Source: an uncultured Chromatiaceae bacterium
Lineage (GTDB): Bacteria; Pseudomonadota; Gammaproteobacteria; Tenderiales; Tenderiaceae
Length of the DNA stretch: 36,297 nt
Assembly (NCBI GenBank): GCA_945787735.1
Contig: CALZIQ010000023.1
Location: 1-36,297 of the forward strand
Direction of reading: 5' to 3'
Shown: one piece after another, positions 15,930-23,763 of the stretch
How the letters are laid out: each line of letters starts with the position of its first letter
Position numbering within the stretch: the first letter of the stretch is position 1
Notes under the pieces: generated by a model
The model's input: the letters and a program-made list of their open reading frames with translations, nothing else
What the model was told of the DNA's origin: nothing
The model's database searches: none
Program-made: the position numbers and the translations under genes

Positions 15930-15957
15930 CCCCTTCTCCCCCATGGGAGAGAGGGGG
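15930..15957. repeat. GC-rich palindrome after the NmrA-like gene
   Basis: CCCC(TT)CTCCC, then CCAT, then GGGAGAGAGGGG forms an imperfect hairpin 41 bases beyond the stop. No U-run follows on either strand. It resembles dispersed intergenic palindromes; it might end or stabilise the RND-NmrA transcript. Confidence 0.35.
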
Positions 15958-16084
15958 GCATCGTCGCTAGATTTTATGTTTTTTGTTGCAAACTATTCCA
16001 TGCGAAGTGACTGTGCATCGCTTGCAAATCGCTCAAGCGTCAACTAGATAGTTTTATTATGTCTCTGGAATCCGAGGCGCCGCC

Positions 16085-16870
16085 ATGAAGGTTATCAATC
16101 TCACCCCCGAGCATTACAACGACTATTTCAATTGTCTGTCTGAATGGTCAGATGACATGAAAGAGGCAGGTGAGCATAAGGCCTGCTGGTTCAGCAAGTA
16201 CAAAGATAAGGGCCTCAGGGTCAAGTTGGTCTTGAATGACGCGGGCATAGTCGCGGGCATGATCCAGTATCTGCCAATTGAAGAATCCATTATTGAAGGC
16301 GAAGGGCTTTATTTTATTCTGTGCATTTGGGTGCATGGTTATAAAGAAGGTCGGGGTGATATGCAAGGGCAAGGCATGGGCCTGGCCTTGCTTGAGGCGG
16401 CGGAGTCTGAGGCACAAGCGCTCGGCGCAAAAGGCATGGCGGCGTGGGGACTTTGGCTGCCCTTCTGGATGAAGGCCTCCTGGTTCAAAAAGCATGGTTA
16501 TCAAAAGGCGGAAAGGGACTCCATAAGTCTTCTGGTGTGGAAGCCCTTCACAGATGATGCCTGTGCTCCGCATTGGATCCATCAGAAAAAACCGGTTCCG
16601 ACTATTCCTGGCAAGGTAAGTGTGACAGCCTTTATCAATGGTTGGTGTCCTGCCCAGAATATGGTGTTTGAACGGGCCAAAAGAGCCAGCACGGAATTTG
16701 GCGATAAGGTAGTGTTTCAGTGCATCGATACATCTGAGCGGGATGTGTTTATGGAGTGGGGCATTGCCGATGCCTTATTTGTGAATGGAAAACAGATCGC
16801 CTTTGGCCCCCCCTTGTCTTTTGAAAAGATCATAAAAATCATTTCCAAAAGCGTGAAAAAACTGCACTAG
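16085..16870 (+). CDS. GNAT acetyltransferase fused to a YoaP/thioredoxin-like domain
   Basis: 261 residues in two parts. Residues 1-160 are a GNAT acyltransferase with the acetyl-CoA loop GRGDMQGQGMGLALLEAAE at about 89-107 (pattern Q-G-Q-G-M-G) and a C-terminal strand WFKKHGYQKAERD. Residues about 170-261 form a thioredoxin-like domain: KVSVTAFINGWCPAQN, then VVFQCIDTSER and DALFVNGKQIAFGPPLS with the cis-Pro region. The usual CxxC is reduced to CPAQ, with only one cysteine. This architecture resembles the YoaP family. The joint substrate is unknown. The start has a modest GAGG site. It is flanked by non-coding DNA. Confidence 0.82.
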   Translation: MKVINLTPEHYNDYFNCLSEWSDDMKEAGEHKACWFSKYKDKGLRVKLVLNDAGIVAGMIQYLPIEESIIEGEGLYFILCIWVHGYKEGRGDMQGQGMGLALLEAAESEAQALGAKGMAAWGLWLPFWMKASWFKKHGYQKAERDSISLLVWKPFTDDACAPHWIHQKKPVPTIPGKVSVTAFINGWCPAQNMVFERAKRASTEFGDKVVFQCIDTSERDVFMEWGIADALFVNGKQIAFGPPLSFEKIIKIISKSVKKLH

Positions 16871-16917
16871 CTTCACCGTTGTTTTACTCATCCGGCCTTT
16901 AAGTGCGACAAAGCGGC

Positions 16918-16923
16918 TATAAT
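16918..16923 (+). promoter_or_regulatory. TATAAT -10 box before the HopJ-like gene
   Basis: A perfect TATAAT lies 31 bases before the preferred ATG at 16954. No good -35 is visible 17 bases upstream. It supports the shorter start, because the longer GTG start at 16903 would lie upstream of this promoter. Confidence 0.45.
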
Positions 16924-16953
16924 GTGCGGATGGTTGAATCAGGAGATTGGCTA

Positions 16954-17310
16954 ATGTCCGCCAGTTCATTGCTCGACAAAATAAAAACACAGCCAGAGGC
17001 CATTCGCTTCGATGAGGTTGTTTCGTATATTGCAGCGCATTTTAATTACACACCGACCCGTTTTACCAATGGTGAGGGTGATGACAAAGTGATCAACGAA
17101 GCGGGTACGAATGAAGGTTCGTGTAAAATTTTTGCCTTTGCTCGCTTAAATGAATTGTCAGAAGCTGAGACCCTGGCCTGCTTTGGAACATATTATCGTG
17201 ATGATGTGCTCGCCAATCCTGACGGTCATGATCATGCCAATATCCGCACATTTATGCAGTCTGGCTGGTCGGGTATTAAATTCGATGCCGATGCCCTTGC
17301 TGCCAAATAA
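16954..17310 (+). CDS. HopJ-type protein, small conserved cytoplasmic protein
   Basis: 118 residues from the ATG at 16954, chosen because AGGAG lies nine bases before it and a TATAAT box sits upstream. A GTG 51 bases earlier would extend the frame but overlaps that promoter. The sequence AHFNYTPTRFTNG...NEGSCKIFAFARLN...LACFGTYYRDDVL is characteristic of the HopJ family. The name comes from a Pseudomonas type III effector, but the family is widespread in gammaproteobacteria without secretion systems. No secretion genes are here, so a housekeeping role is more likely, though unknown. DUF2750 follows 30 bases downstream. Confidence 0.85.
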   Translation: MSASSLLDKIKTQPEAIRFDEVVSYIAAHFNYTPTRFTNGEGDDKVINEAGTNEGSCKIFAFARLNELSEAETLACFGTYYRDDVLANPDGHDHANIRTFMQSGWSGIKFDADALAAK

Positions 17311-17340
17311 TTTTGTATCCCTACTTGTGAGTGTATTTCA

Positions 17341-17727
17341 ATGCCAGATCAGCTAACCCCGCAACAATTAGATGCGATCAATGCCCTTTCTGCCGAGGCG
17401 CGTTACGATGAATTTGTGAGTCAGGTAGTCGAATGGAAGGCGGTCTGGAGTCTTTCCAGTGAGCAGGGTTGGGCCGTAATTTCCGATGATGGTGATGAGT
17501 ACCTACCTGTCTGGCAGCATGCCGATCTGGCTGCGCTTTGGGCTACGGGTGGTTATTCTGATTGCCAGCCAAAGCAGATTCCACTGAGTGACTGGTTGAC
17601 GAAGTGGTTGCCGGGAATGGACGAGGACGGTATGTATATTTCGGTGTGTCCCGATATCGAGGGTGAGGGTGTTGTCGTGTCAGCGGCAGAACTGCTTGAA
17701 GACATTAATAACTCGCAGGGAAAATAG
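17341..17727 (+). CDS. DUF2750 family protein
   Basis: 128 residues. The block ARYDEFVSQVVEWKAVWSL with SEQGWAVISDDGDEYLPVW and WLPGMDEDGMYISVCPD matches the DUF2750 pattern: an acidic, tryptophan-rich small soluble protein of unknown function. It is the second of three small same-strand genes with short spacing. Confidence 0.82.
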   Translation: MPDQLTPQQLDAINALSAEARYDEFVSQVVEWKAVWSLSSEQGWAVISDDGDEYLPVWQHADLAALWATGGYSDCQPKQIPLSDWLTKWLPGMDEDGMYISVCPDIEGEGVVVSAAELLEDINNSQGK

Positions 17728-17742
17728 CGGTTTTTGACTCAG

Positions 17743-18018
17743 ATGAAAAAGTCCACTAAAAAGCTGCACGATAAACACCCGGGTTTGGTATATTCTGAGA
17801 ACAAAAAAGTTGTTTCTCATGTTCAGCGAAATGACGGTGATTGGATTATCAACACTTTGATGATCGAAGCCTGCGAGACGCCATTTCGATACAAACGCAA
17901 AAAGTCTTATAAAAATCTTCAGGGACAACGGGTAAATCTAACTTATTATCCAAGCAGCGAAACAGTGGCCGGCCTCGAACTGGAAATAATGAAGGTGGTT
18001 AGGGTAAAGCGTGCCTAA
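17743..18018 (+). CDS. Small basic conserved hypothetical protein
   Basis: 91 residues if started at the ATG at 17743; a TTG nine bases earlier is an alternative and neither has a strong ribosome binding site. It is lysine-rich (KKSTKKLHDKHPG, RYKRKKSYKNLQGQR). The core DWIINTLMIEACETPFRYKRKK and LELEIMKVVRVKRA is the sort of sequence seen in a conserved gammaproteobacterial family of unknown role. It sits 15 bases after DUF2750. The basic character could mean nucleic-acid contact, but no motif shows it. Confidence 0.7.
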   Translation: MKKSTKKLHDKHPGLVYSENKKVVSHVQRNDGDWIINTLMIEACETPFRYKRKKSYKNLQGQRVNLTYYPSSETVAGLELEIMKVVRVKRA

Positions 18019-18035
18019 GAAATTGTCTCCTGTTG

Positions 18036-18500
18036 TTAAAGCGCCTTAATTTTCTCCAGCACAGATTGGGCATGGCCGTCCACAGTGACACCATACTCTA
18101 CATCCACAAGCGTTCCATTTTTGCCGATGATGAAAGTTGAGCGCACAATGCCCATCTTCTTGACACCGTTCTTCTCTTTTTCCTGCCAGACGCCATAGCT
18201 GTTACAGAGTTCGCCTTCAGTATCGGCTATTAGTTCCACCTTAAGGTCGAATTTGTCGATGAACTGCTGATGGCTATCGCATGAATCCTTACTGACGCCG
18301 ATGACGATCGTATCAAGTTGTGCGAACTCATTGATCAGAGCAGTAAACTGGTTTGCCTCGATGGTGCATCCCGGTGTGTCGTCTTTAGGATAAAAATAGA
18401 GCACCACATTTTTCTCCCCTCTAAAGTCATCGAGGCGAATATTTTTGCCCTTCTGGTTTGGCAGTGTAAATGTGGGGGCGGGTTGATTGATTTGCAGCAT
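18036..18500 (-). CDS. bcp: Thiol peroxidase of the BCP/PrxQ group
   Basis: 154 residues from the ATG at 18500, which has AAGG eight bases upstream; longer frames would start inside untranslated sequence. The peroxidatic cysteine is Cys45 in FYPKDDTPGCT. The cysteine five residues later, which resolves the disulphide in E. coli BCP, is replaced by Asn50. Cys74 in SKDSCDSHQQF lies in the position used by alpha-3-type PrxQ enzymes, so a 2-Cys cycle with Cys74 is likely. It reduces hydroperoxides with thioredoxin. It converges with the small basic gene, 17 bases apart. Confidence 0.9.
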   Translation of the reverse strand: MLQINQPAPTFTLPNQKGKNIRLDDFRGEKNVVLYFYPKDDTPGCTIEANQFTALINEFAQLDTIVIGVSKDSCDSHQQFIDKFDLKVELIADTEGELCNSYGVWQEKEKNGVKKMGIVRSTFIIGKNGTLVDVEYGVTVDGHAQSVLEKIKAL

Positions 18501-18570
18501 AATCATGACCTTGAAGCTTGGATAATTGCCAAATGATGGCGCATAAAATGCCCCATGGCAAATCAAAGTT

Positions 18571-19014
18571 CTATTGCTCTCCAGCGTATTTGATCCGGCT
18601 TGAGGCCTTGTTGATTTCGATCAGACGTTGCAAGAAGAAAAAGATTGCGGCAAATCCGGTAACTGCTACGAAAGCCAGGACGATCGACCCGGCAGAATTA
18701 CCTGCGGCATTGGCATTAATGCTCTGTATGGCACTAATAAGGCCTATAAATCCGCTAAAGGCTAAGGCGAGCACGTTGTTGGTAGGGTCAAGTTGGGAAG
18801 TGGTGCCCTTACTGAGATTTTTTATTGCCACGGCACGCAGCACGTTTTCATGAACTGTTCCGGCAGCGATGATGTTTTCACCCATGCGCAGCTTATCCGC
18901 CAGGTCTCGGTGAACCAATATTTTGCTGCCATCCAGATGACATTCAATTGCGCCCTGTGGTTTTTCTGCAGGGGTAATGTTGGCGGCTAGTCCATGTCTC
19001 AGTTCGATCTGCAT
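18571..19014 (-). CDS. Hypothetical protein with two membrane helices
   Basis: 147 residues, with AAGGAAG eight bases before the ATG. The N-terminal 75 residues look like a small beta-rich soluble domain (QGAIECHLDGSKILVHRDLADKL). It is followed by hydrophobic segments at about 80-98 and 108-127, the second rich in Phe, and a charged tail. No family is recognised. It lies 70 bases upstream of the peroxiredoxin gene on the same strand, possibly co-transcribed. Confidence 0.7.
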   Translation of the reverse strand: MQIELRHGLAANITPAEKPQGAIECHLDGSKILVHRDLADKLRMGENIIAAGTVHENVLRAVAIKNLSKGTTSQLDPTNNVLALAFSGFIGLISAIQSINANAAGNSAGSIVLAFVAVTGFAAIFFFLQRLIEINKASSRIKYAGEQ

Positions 19015-19403
19015 ATTGCGCTTCCTTGTTGGTATCTATCTTATGAGCTGTCAAATAAGGACAACTCGAGCGAGGATTGATTACCTTCTATGGTAATCCA
19101 GGAAAGCTCGTTGTGCGCCTGGATTGTTAGATAAATCATATTCAAATTGAGCAAGCGCAGAGTGGCGTAGGGGTTTAGGTAAAAAGGCGTGTGATTACGG
19201 TGTCGGGATTGTTTACAGTACCTTTTATTTTGGCTGCTGGATATAACGAATTGATTTTTATTGAGAAAATAATCTGTTTTCTAGTGGGCTGTGAAGAATC
19301 ACGTCTTGCTAATATTAAATAATACTAAATCTGTCAGAAAATTTTACGCCCGGTGTTTGGGGGTATCAGATTATCTGTATGTTTTTATTATATATTATTC
19401 TCA
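19015..19403. other. AT-rich intergenic stretch upstream of the PEP-CTERM gene
   Basis: No gene is visible. The part after about 19200 is strongly AT-rich. CTGTCAGAAAATTTTACGCC at about 19330-19349 is a loose inverted repeat, about 70 bases before the sigma-54 promoter. It could be a binding site for an enhancer-binding protein. Confidence 0.4.
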
Positions 19404-19419
19404 TGGCATGTATGTTGCT
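19404..19419 (+). promoter_or_regulatory. Sigma-54 (-24/-12) promoter of the PEP-CTERM gene
   Basis: TGGCATGTATGTTGCT matches the consensus TGGCACRNNNNTTGCW at every defined base but one. GG and GC are 10 bases apart as required. The predicted start of RNA near 19431 gives a leader of about 47 bases to the ATG at 19478. PEP-CTERM genes are known to be controlled by RpoN with PrsK/PrsR-type regulators in several proteobacteria. Confidence 0.75.
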
Positions 19420-19477
19420 AACTGTACTTGGTAGGTGGATGTGGATTCGGAGTTGACAAGTATTTTTGGAGTTTGTC

Positions 19478-20056
19478 ATGAATCTTAAACAAGTAATTGC
19501 AGGTTTGTTTTGTGTAGCAAGCCTGAGTGTAGGTGGCCTTGCTAGTGCAATAACCATTGTGCCACTGGAGACGTCAGAGCCTGGATTTATTGTTGATCTG
19601 GACTTGTCGGTGGATTTGCAAGATATCTGGGCGCAAGACATTGATATCTTGCTGGAACATAACGGCGTCAGTGTGCATGTCTATGATGCAAGCATTGACG
19701 ATAGCGCGGCGTTCGATGTTCTGTTTGACGATGAGGCGCTTTCCAATGCGCCCAAGTCTGGTGATGTTGTAGGCAGTTTTATACCGGATAACCCGCTAAG
19801 TGCGTTTGATGGTTTGGCATTGGCCGGTACCTGGAACCTGATCCTTTGGGATGATATTTTTCCGGGCGATGGAACCGACCTGCTGGCATGGTCTATCTCC
19901 GGTGTTGGGAGTAATGACATCTTTTTCGATTTCACAATCGACGGGCGCGGGGCAGTGGATGTAGATACCCCGAGCGACGTGCCTGAGCCCAGCACCATTG
20001 CACTGCTTGGTTTGGGCTTGCTTGGCGTTACCATGGCCCGCCGCAGAGAAGTATAA
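19478..20056 (+). CDS. PEP-CTERM sorted surface protein with P-domain-like region
   Basis: 192 residues from the ATG at 19478; TTGGAG lies seven to twelve bases upstream, which favours it over an ATG 12 bases earlier. The signal peptide ends near SAITIV (about residue 25). The central region, rich in Asp, contains LAGTWNLILWDDIFPGDGTDLLAWSISG, which resembles the proprotein-convertase P-domain and its calcium-dependent jelly-roll. The C-terminus has the full sorting tag: VPEPST, a hydrophobic stretch IALLGLGLLGVTMA, and ARRREV. Exosortase cuts this tag in organisms that make exopolysaccharide; the exosortase gene is not in this window. The gene is monocistronic, with a sigma-54 promoter before it and a strong terminator after it. 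Confidence 0.88.
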   Translation: MNLKQVIAGLFCVASLSVGGLASAITIVPLETSEPGFIVDLDLSVDLQDIWAQDIDILLEHNGVSVHVYDASIDDSAAFDVLFDDEALSNAPKSGDVVGSFIPDNPLSAFDGLALAGTWNLILWDDIFPGDGTDLLAWSISGVGSNDIFFDFTIDGRGAVDVDTPSDVPEPSTIALLGLGLLGVTMARRREV

Positions 20057-20081
20057 CAACAACGACAGTTGTAATGACTGG

Positions 20082-20104
20082 CCCCGCTTAGCGGGGTTTT
20101 TTTT
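20082..20104 (+). terminator. Strong rho-independent terminator
   Basis: CCCCGC (20082-20087), TTA, GCGGGG (20091-20096), then eight T. It begins 26 bases after the PEP-CTERM stop codon. Confidence 0.93.
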
Positions 20105-20228
20105 GCCCAAAAGAAAGCTTAATGTAGGGTCATGGATTGTTTTCCATGATGTTGAAATAGCTTTCTCTGTTAGGGTTGGTCTGAACATATTGACCGTCGA
20201 AGTAGGTGTAAGGTCAGCTGTGTAGGGT

Positions 20229-20879
20229 TTATGATTCGGAAAGCGATTTGATAAAGGCGTCTGCCTCACTGATTGAGGATTCCATTTCCTTGATCAATAT
20301 TGAAATATCAGAACGTACGGAAACAAGCTCCTGCTTAAGCGAGCTGATGGCACGTGCATTGAGATTGTGTTTCAGATACAAAACCTGATCACGAAAGGCG
20401 CCAAGCACAGGCTCCATTTTTGCTTCGGCCCGCTTCATAGCAGTGATCAATTTTTTGTATTCACTCCGGGTTTGGCCCAGTTTGCGTTCGCTTGAGCGTC
20501 GCATCGATTGGCTTGAATATTGCCCTAATTCATCTTCCCATTCTTCAAACAAAGCTTCGGCGACATCTTCAACTTTGGCAATGCGTTCGCGCACTGCTTC
20601 GGCCTTTGATTCACTGTCTTCGTACTGCTCATTGAGTTGCTCGTATTTTTCTTCAAGATCACCACCCTCAAAGCCGAGCACAGAGCTGAATCGGTCAAGC
20701 GCAGATTTAAATTGATCCTTGCTTTCCACCTGAGCATCACGTGCCTCTTCCACCCGATCGACAAGAATGTCACGCTTGTGTACGCCAAGCTGTTCCATGG
20801 TGGCGTAATAGGTGCTGGCGCAGGCGCTAAGTAAAATAGCGACTAAGGGAAGAATTGTCAGGTGTCTGATTTGCATCAT
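20229..20879 (-). CDS. DUF2959 family lipoprotein
   Basis: 216 residues. The signal sequence ends in LLSAC with Cys20. The rest is almost entirely helical and charged, with coiled-coil regions such as EKYEQLNEQYEDSESKAEAVRERIAK. The family blocks KRDILVDRVEEARDAQ near 35, VAEALFEEWEDELGQY near 110 and DQVLYLKHNLNARAISSL near 165 are all present. DUF2959 proteins are periplasmic lipoproteins of unknown function. A second ATG, three bases after the first, is an equally good start. Its promoter shares the 158-base space with the divergent PagL-like gene. Confidence 0.88.
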   Translation of the reverse strand: MMQIRHLTILPLVAILLSACASTYYATMEQLGVHKRDILVDRVEEARDAQVESKDQFKSALDRFSSVLGFEGGDLEEKYEQLNEQYEDSESKAEAVRERIAKVEDVAEALFEEWEDELGQYSSQSMRRSSERKLGQTRSEYKKLITAMKRAEAKMEPVLGAFRDQVLYLKHNLNARAISSLKQELVSVRSDISILIKEMESSISEADAFIKSLSES

Positions 20880-21037
20880 CGTGTGCTCTTTATAAAATTC
20901 TTGTTAAGACGCAATGTTCATAAAAGTATGGCTAGATTGTGCCTGCTTTCCAGACTCAGGCGTTGCCAGGATTAATGAATGTTACCATTTCTGCTGTGAA
21001 TGAATGTCACAAACTGTAAAAAATGCAGGAGGCAAGC

Positions 21038-21628
21038 GTGCGATTGAGAAAAGGTGGGCGGCATTGGCTAGGTGTAATGCTGTTAACTTTTGCATTACCA
21101 AGTAGTGTGTATGCCCAACAAAGCGCGCTAACGTTCTATGTTGGTAAATATAGTGACAACAGGCTTGGTGATATTCTGCTCAGCAAGCCGGTGGCGTTAA
21201 TTGATTCCTGGCTGGCGGCAGCGGCGTTGAGTCATGCCTTTGCGTTTGAGAGTTTTAAGCATCAGTGGGAGATCGAAGCGCAGCTGGCGAAACATTTTCG
21301 CGGACAAGATCACTGGGAAGTTAATCTTGTTGCCATTTATCGCTGGCAGTATTTCCCATGGAATCACAGATTACGAACGACACTTGCCATCGGTGATGGG
21401 CTTTCCTATGCGGCTGAGATACCACCGTTGGAAGAGGCAAGCAAGACCAATGTGGGTGCAACCCGCCTGCTGAATTACATTTTGGTCGAAACCACGTTTG
21501 CACCACCCGAAGTGTCGGATTGGAGCCTAGTGGTGCGAGTGCATCATCGCTCCGGTATCTTCGGTCTGTTTGATGATGTGGAAGGCGGCTCAAATATCAT
21601 CGCAGCCGGTATCAAGTTTTATTATTAA
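21038..21628 (+). CDS. Outer-membrane beta-barrel protein, PagL-like (possible lipid A deacylase)
   Basis: 196 residues from a GTG at 21038, chosen because AGGAGG lies five bases upstream; an ATG at 21023 would place that site inside the gene. The signal peptide MRLRKGGRHWLGVMLLTFA ends near VYA. Aromatic strands and a terminal GIKFYY indicate a barrel. Near the C-terminus, VRVHHRSGIFGLFDDVEGGSN has a His-x-Ser pair followed ten residues later by Glu, like the His-Ser-Glu active site of PagL, where the Ser-Glu spacing is 12. Lipid A 3-O-deacylation is therefore possible but not proven. The gene converges on the DUF6351 gene and overlaps it by four bases. Confidence 0.75.
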   Translation: MRLRKGGRHWLGVMLLTFALPSSVYAQQSALTFYVGKYSDNRLGDILLSKPVALIDSWLAAAALSHAFAFESFKHQWEIEAQLAKHFRGQDHWEVNLVAIYRWQYFPWNHRLRTTLAIGDGLSYAAEIPPLEEASKTNVGATRLLNYILVETTFAPPEVSDWSLVVRVHHRSGIFGLFDDVEGGSNIIAAGIKFYY

Positions 21629-23763
21629 TAATTGCACACGCCTGTTGGAAAAATTTCGCGTAGTCGCTGTGTTTGTTGTTGAGTTAGTTGTATGGGATGA
21701 TAAGTACCATCTTGTATGGCGCTGTCGATAGATTTTAGTTCACACTTCAATGTATCGCCTTTGATGTCTTCGCCAGCCATCATGCGTGGTGTGGAGTGCA
21801 CAGTAAACTGTCGAGTACATGCGCCGGCGTCTTTGTCATCCAGGATGCCATTCCAGACCTCTAAGCCTGAAGCAAGCAAATCGCCTTGCGCATCAAAACA
21901 ACTATCAACGGCGGTGATAGGCATGCCAGTGGAAAGCCATTGCTGCATTACATCTAGCGCGTCATCAGTGGGATCATAACTGCAAACGCGGTCCAGTGTT
22001 TCTGGATCCGTCTTATCACAGCCGGCCACCCAGATAGCATGATTCTTGGCATTGCCATTTTTATTAATGATGCGCGCACGTGCCGAGAATGAACCAAGCG
22101 CATGGTGAATGTCCAGCGTAGGGTCTAGATACCACCGCACATCGATGATGGGTAAATTTACATTGCCATTAAAGAGATTGCCAGAATCATTGGCAGCTTG
22201 GATCGCAATTGCAGTGGCCGAAGCGCGTGGCGCCGGAGTGCCAAATTTGCACTTAGGTTTAAGGTTCATATTAGCATGATCCCATGGGTCAGGTTTGTTT
22301 TTGTCGGCGTTTGTATTCCAAGGATAATCACCCAGTCGCATTTGTGCCGCTGTTTTCCAGCTGCCGACACAGGCATTGAGTTGAAGAAATTCATCTGTCG
22401 TAATCAAATTATTGCGCAGTGCCTGTAAACCATATTGAACTCCGGTATTGTCCCAAGTGTTCATAGCGAAGCCGTGAGCGTCTTGAGGATAGATGTTGGC
22501 CAGGTCATTCCAGTGAGTCCATTTGATATCTTGTTTCACAGCATCGGGGTAACGAAAAAGCGTCAAAGCCTTTTGGTAAGCAGGGTGAGAAACATATGGA
22601 TTCATGATGGTCTGGGTGTGGCCGCGCCAACCGTGGCTGCATGTGCTGCCACCGGGTGTGGGGGCATAAGGGTTGTTATATTTTGATGATTTAATTGTAC
22701 TCGAGCTGGCACTCACGCCTTCAATTTCAGCGCGGAATTGCCAGTTGCCCCATTTTGAATCCGGCATGGTTTTAAACTGGGAATCGAAATAACGTTCCAG
22801 CAAATCACAGTCAGCAACATAGCTGATCTGTGTCAGCATGTCCGGGTATGATAACTGCGGAATGATGCCGTCCAACAAGTCAGGATTGTTTTGCGCAATC
22901 ATGTATTGCTGAATGGCGCCACCTGAGCCGCCGATACCAATAGTAAAATCGGGCCTGCCGTAGGTTTCAATAAAATGCCGCTTCAACATCAATGCGGTCT
23001 CTTCGGCCAGCTTGATATTGTAATGGGTTGCACTACTGGTGCCGGATGAAAAGGCTACCGCATAACCACGCTTGAGTGATTGATAGTGCAATGCCTGGCT
23101 CTTGTTCATAGGTAGTTGCCCCTGCCAATGGCCAATGCCGACGCCGCCTTGAAGTTTGTAAACTAATCTATTGTTCCATGCAGAGTTGTTTAGGTTGTCT
23201 GGGCGGGTAGTGGATTCTGGATAAGGTGCCAGCATTGCAATACTATATAAAAAACGATTGATGCTGCCACGCTCGACGCGCACGATAAAATCGATTTCCT
23301 TATCGTCGACAATGATGCGCTCAATATCACTCGGGACTCGGCCTCTATTTTTAAGTGGCAGAAACGCGTCATGCTTACCGCTGAAGTAGTAATAATCCAC
23401 TCGTGTCTTAATGCTGCAATTTCGACTATAGCCGATTGGTTTTCCGTAAATCCAAGGGCCAAAGATCGTCTCGCGAAATACCGCATTGCCGATGCCTTCT
23501 TGATTATCTATTAATGGTTGGCCAAGACCTTCATTAACGGTCATGCAGATAAATGGGTATTGCTGTGGGCCCGAAAAGAGTGGGCCAGTCGGGCCGGTTT
23601 CACCAATCCAGAAATTGATTTCATTGCTGGCTTGCGAAAGTCGAATCTCAGGTTGTTTGAGTGAACAGCCTGACAGCAGCAAGAGCGATAGAAGAGAAAA
23701 TAAAGCCACTCGTGTGAGTGGCTTTGGTTTGCGCGATAATCGATTTCGCCTAGTCAGCGTCAT
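21625..23763 (-). CDS. DUF6351-type secreted alpha/beta hydrolase lipoprotein
   Basis: 712 residues. The basic n-region and hydrophobic core MTLTRRNRL...SLLLLSGC give a lipobox ending near Cys33. The central part contains [20 protein letters not shown], whose GGSGG is the nucleophile elbow of a serine hydrolase. It is followed by [14 protein letters not shown], which matches the DUF6351 family (related in fold to tannase and 3-hydroxybutyrate-oligomer hydrolases). The C-terminal third has many cysteines, probably in disulphides. The substrate is unknown. The start overlaps the end of metH by 14 bases on the same strand, and the terminator of metH lies within codons about 13-21 of this gene. 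Confidence 0.8.
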   Translation of the reverse strand: MTLTRRNRLSRKPKPLTRVALFSLLSLLLLSGCSLKQPEIRLSQASNEINFWIGETGPTGPLFSGPQQYPFICMTVNEGLGQPLIDNQEGIGNAVFRETIFGPWIYGKPIGYSRNCSIKTRVDYYYFSGKHDAFLPLKNRGRVPSDIERIIVDDKEIDFIVRVERGSINRFLYSIAMLAPYPESTTRPDNLNNSAWNNRLVYKLQGGVGIGHWQGQLPMNKSQALHYQSLKRGYAVAFSSGTSSATHYNIKLAEETALMLKRHFIETYGRPDFTIGIGGSGGAIQQYMIAQNNPDLLDGIIPQLSYPDMLTQISYVADCDLLERYFDSQFKTMPDSKWGNWQFRAEIEGVSASSSTIKSSKYNNPYAPTPGGSTCSHGWRGHTQTIMNPYVSHPAYQKALTLFRYPDAVKQDIKWTHWNDLANIYPQDAHGFAMNTWDNTGVQYGLQALRNNLITTDEFLQLNACVGSWKTAAQMRLGDYPWNTNADKNKPDPWDHANMNLKPKCKFGTPAPRASATAIAIQAANDSGNLFNGNVNLPIIDVRWYLDPTLDIHHALGSFSARARIINKNGNAKNHAIWVAGCDKTDPETLDRVCSYDPTDDALDVMQQWLSTGMPITAVDSCFDAQGDLLASGLEVWNGILDDKDAGACTRQFTVHSTPRMMAGEDIKGDTLKCELKSIDSAIQDGTYHPIQLTQQQTQRLREIFPTGVCNY
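23696..23725 (-). terminator. metH terminator embedded in the next coding region
   Basis: Reading leftwards, AAAGCCACTC, then ACAC, then GAGTGGCTTT forms a perfect 10-base stem, followed by ATTTT. It starts 25 bases after the metH stop. It lies inside the signal-peptide codons of the DUF6351 gene, so both genes constrain it. Confidence 0.8.

Noticed and set aside
15828-16010. 60-codon frame after the NmrA-like gene
   Set aside because: It overlaps the end of a supported gene and crosses the GC-rich palindrome; no ribosome binding site.
16954-17310. Type III secreted effector, from the family name HopJ
   Set aside because: No secretion genes or effector signals nearby; the family is common in bacteria without type III secretion.
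20127-20150. Hairpin TCATGGA...TCCATGA as terminator of the DUF2959 gene
   Set aside because: Seven-base stem without a following U-run on that strand and about 80 bases beyond the stop; too weak to call.
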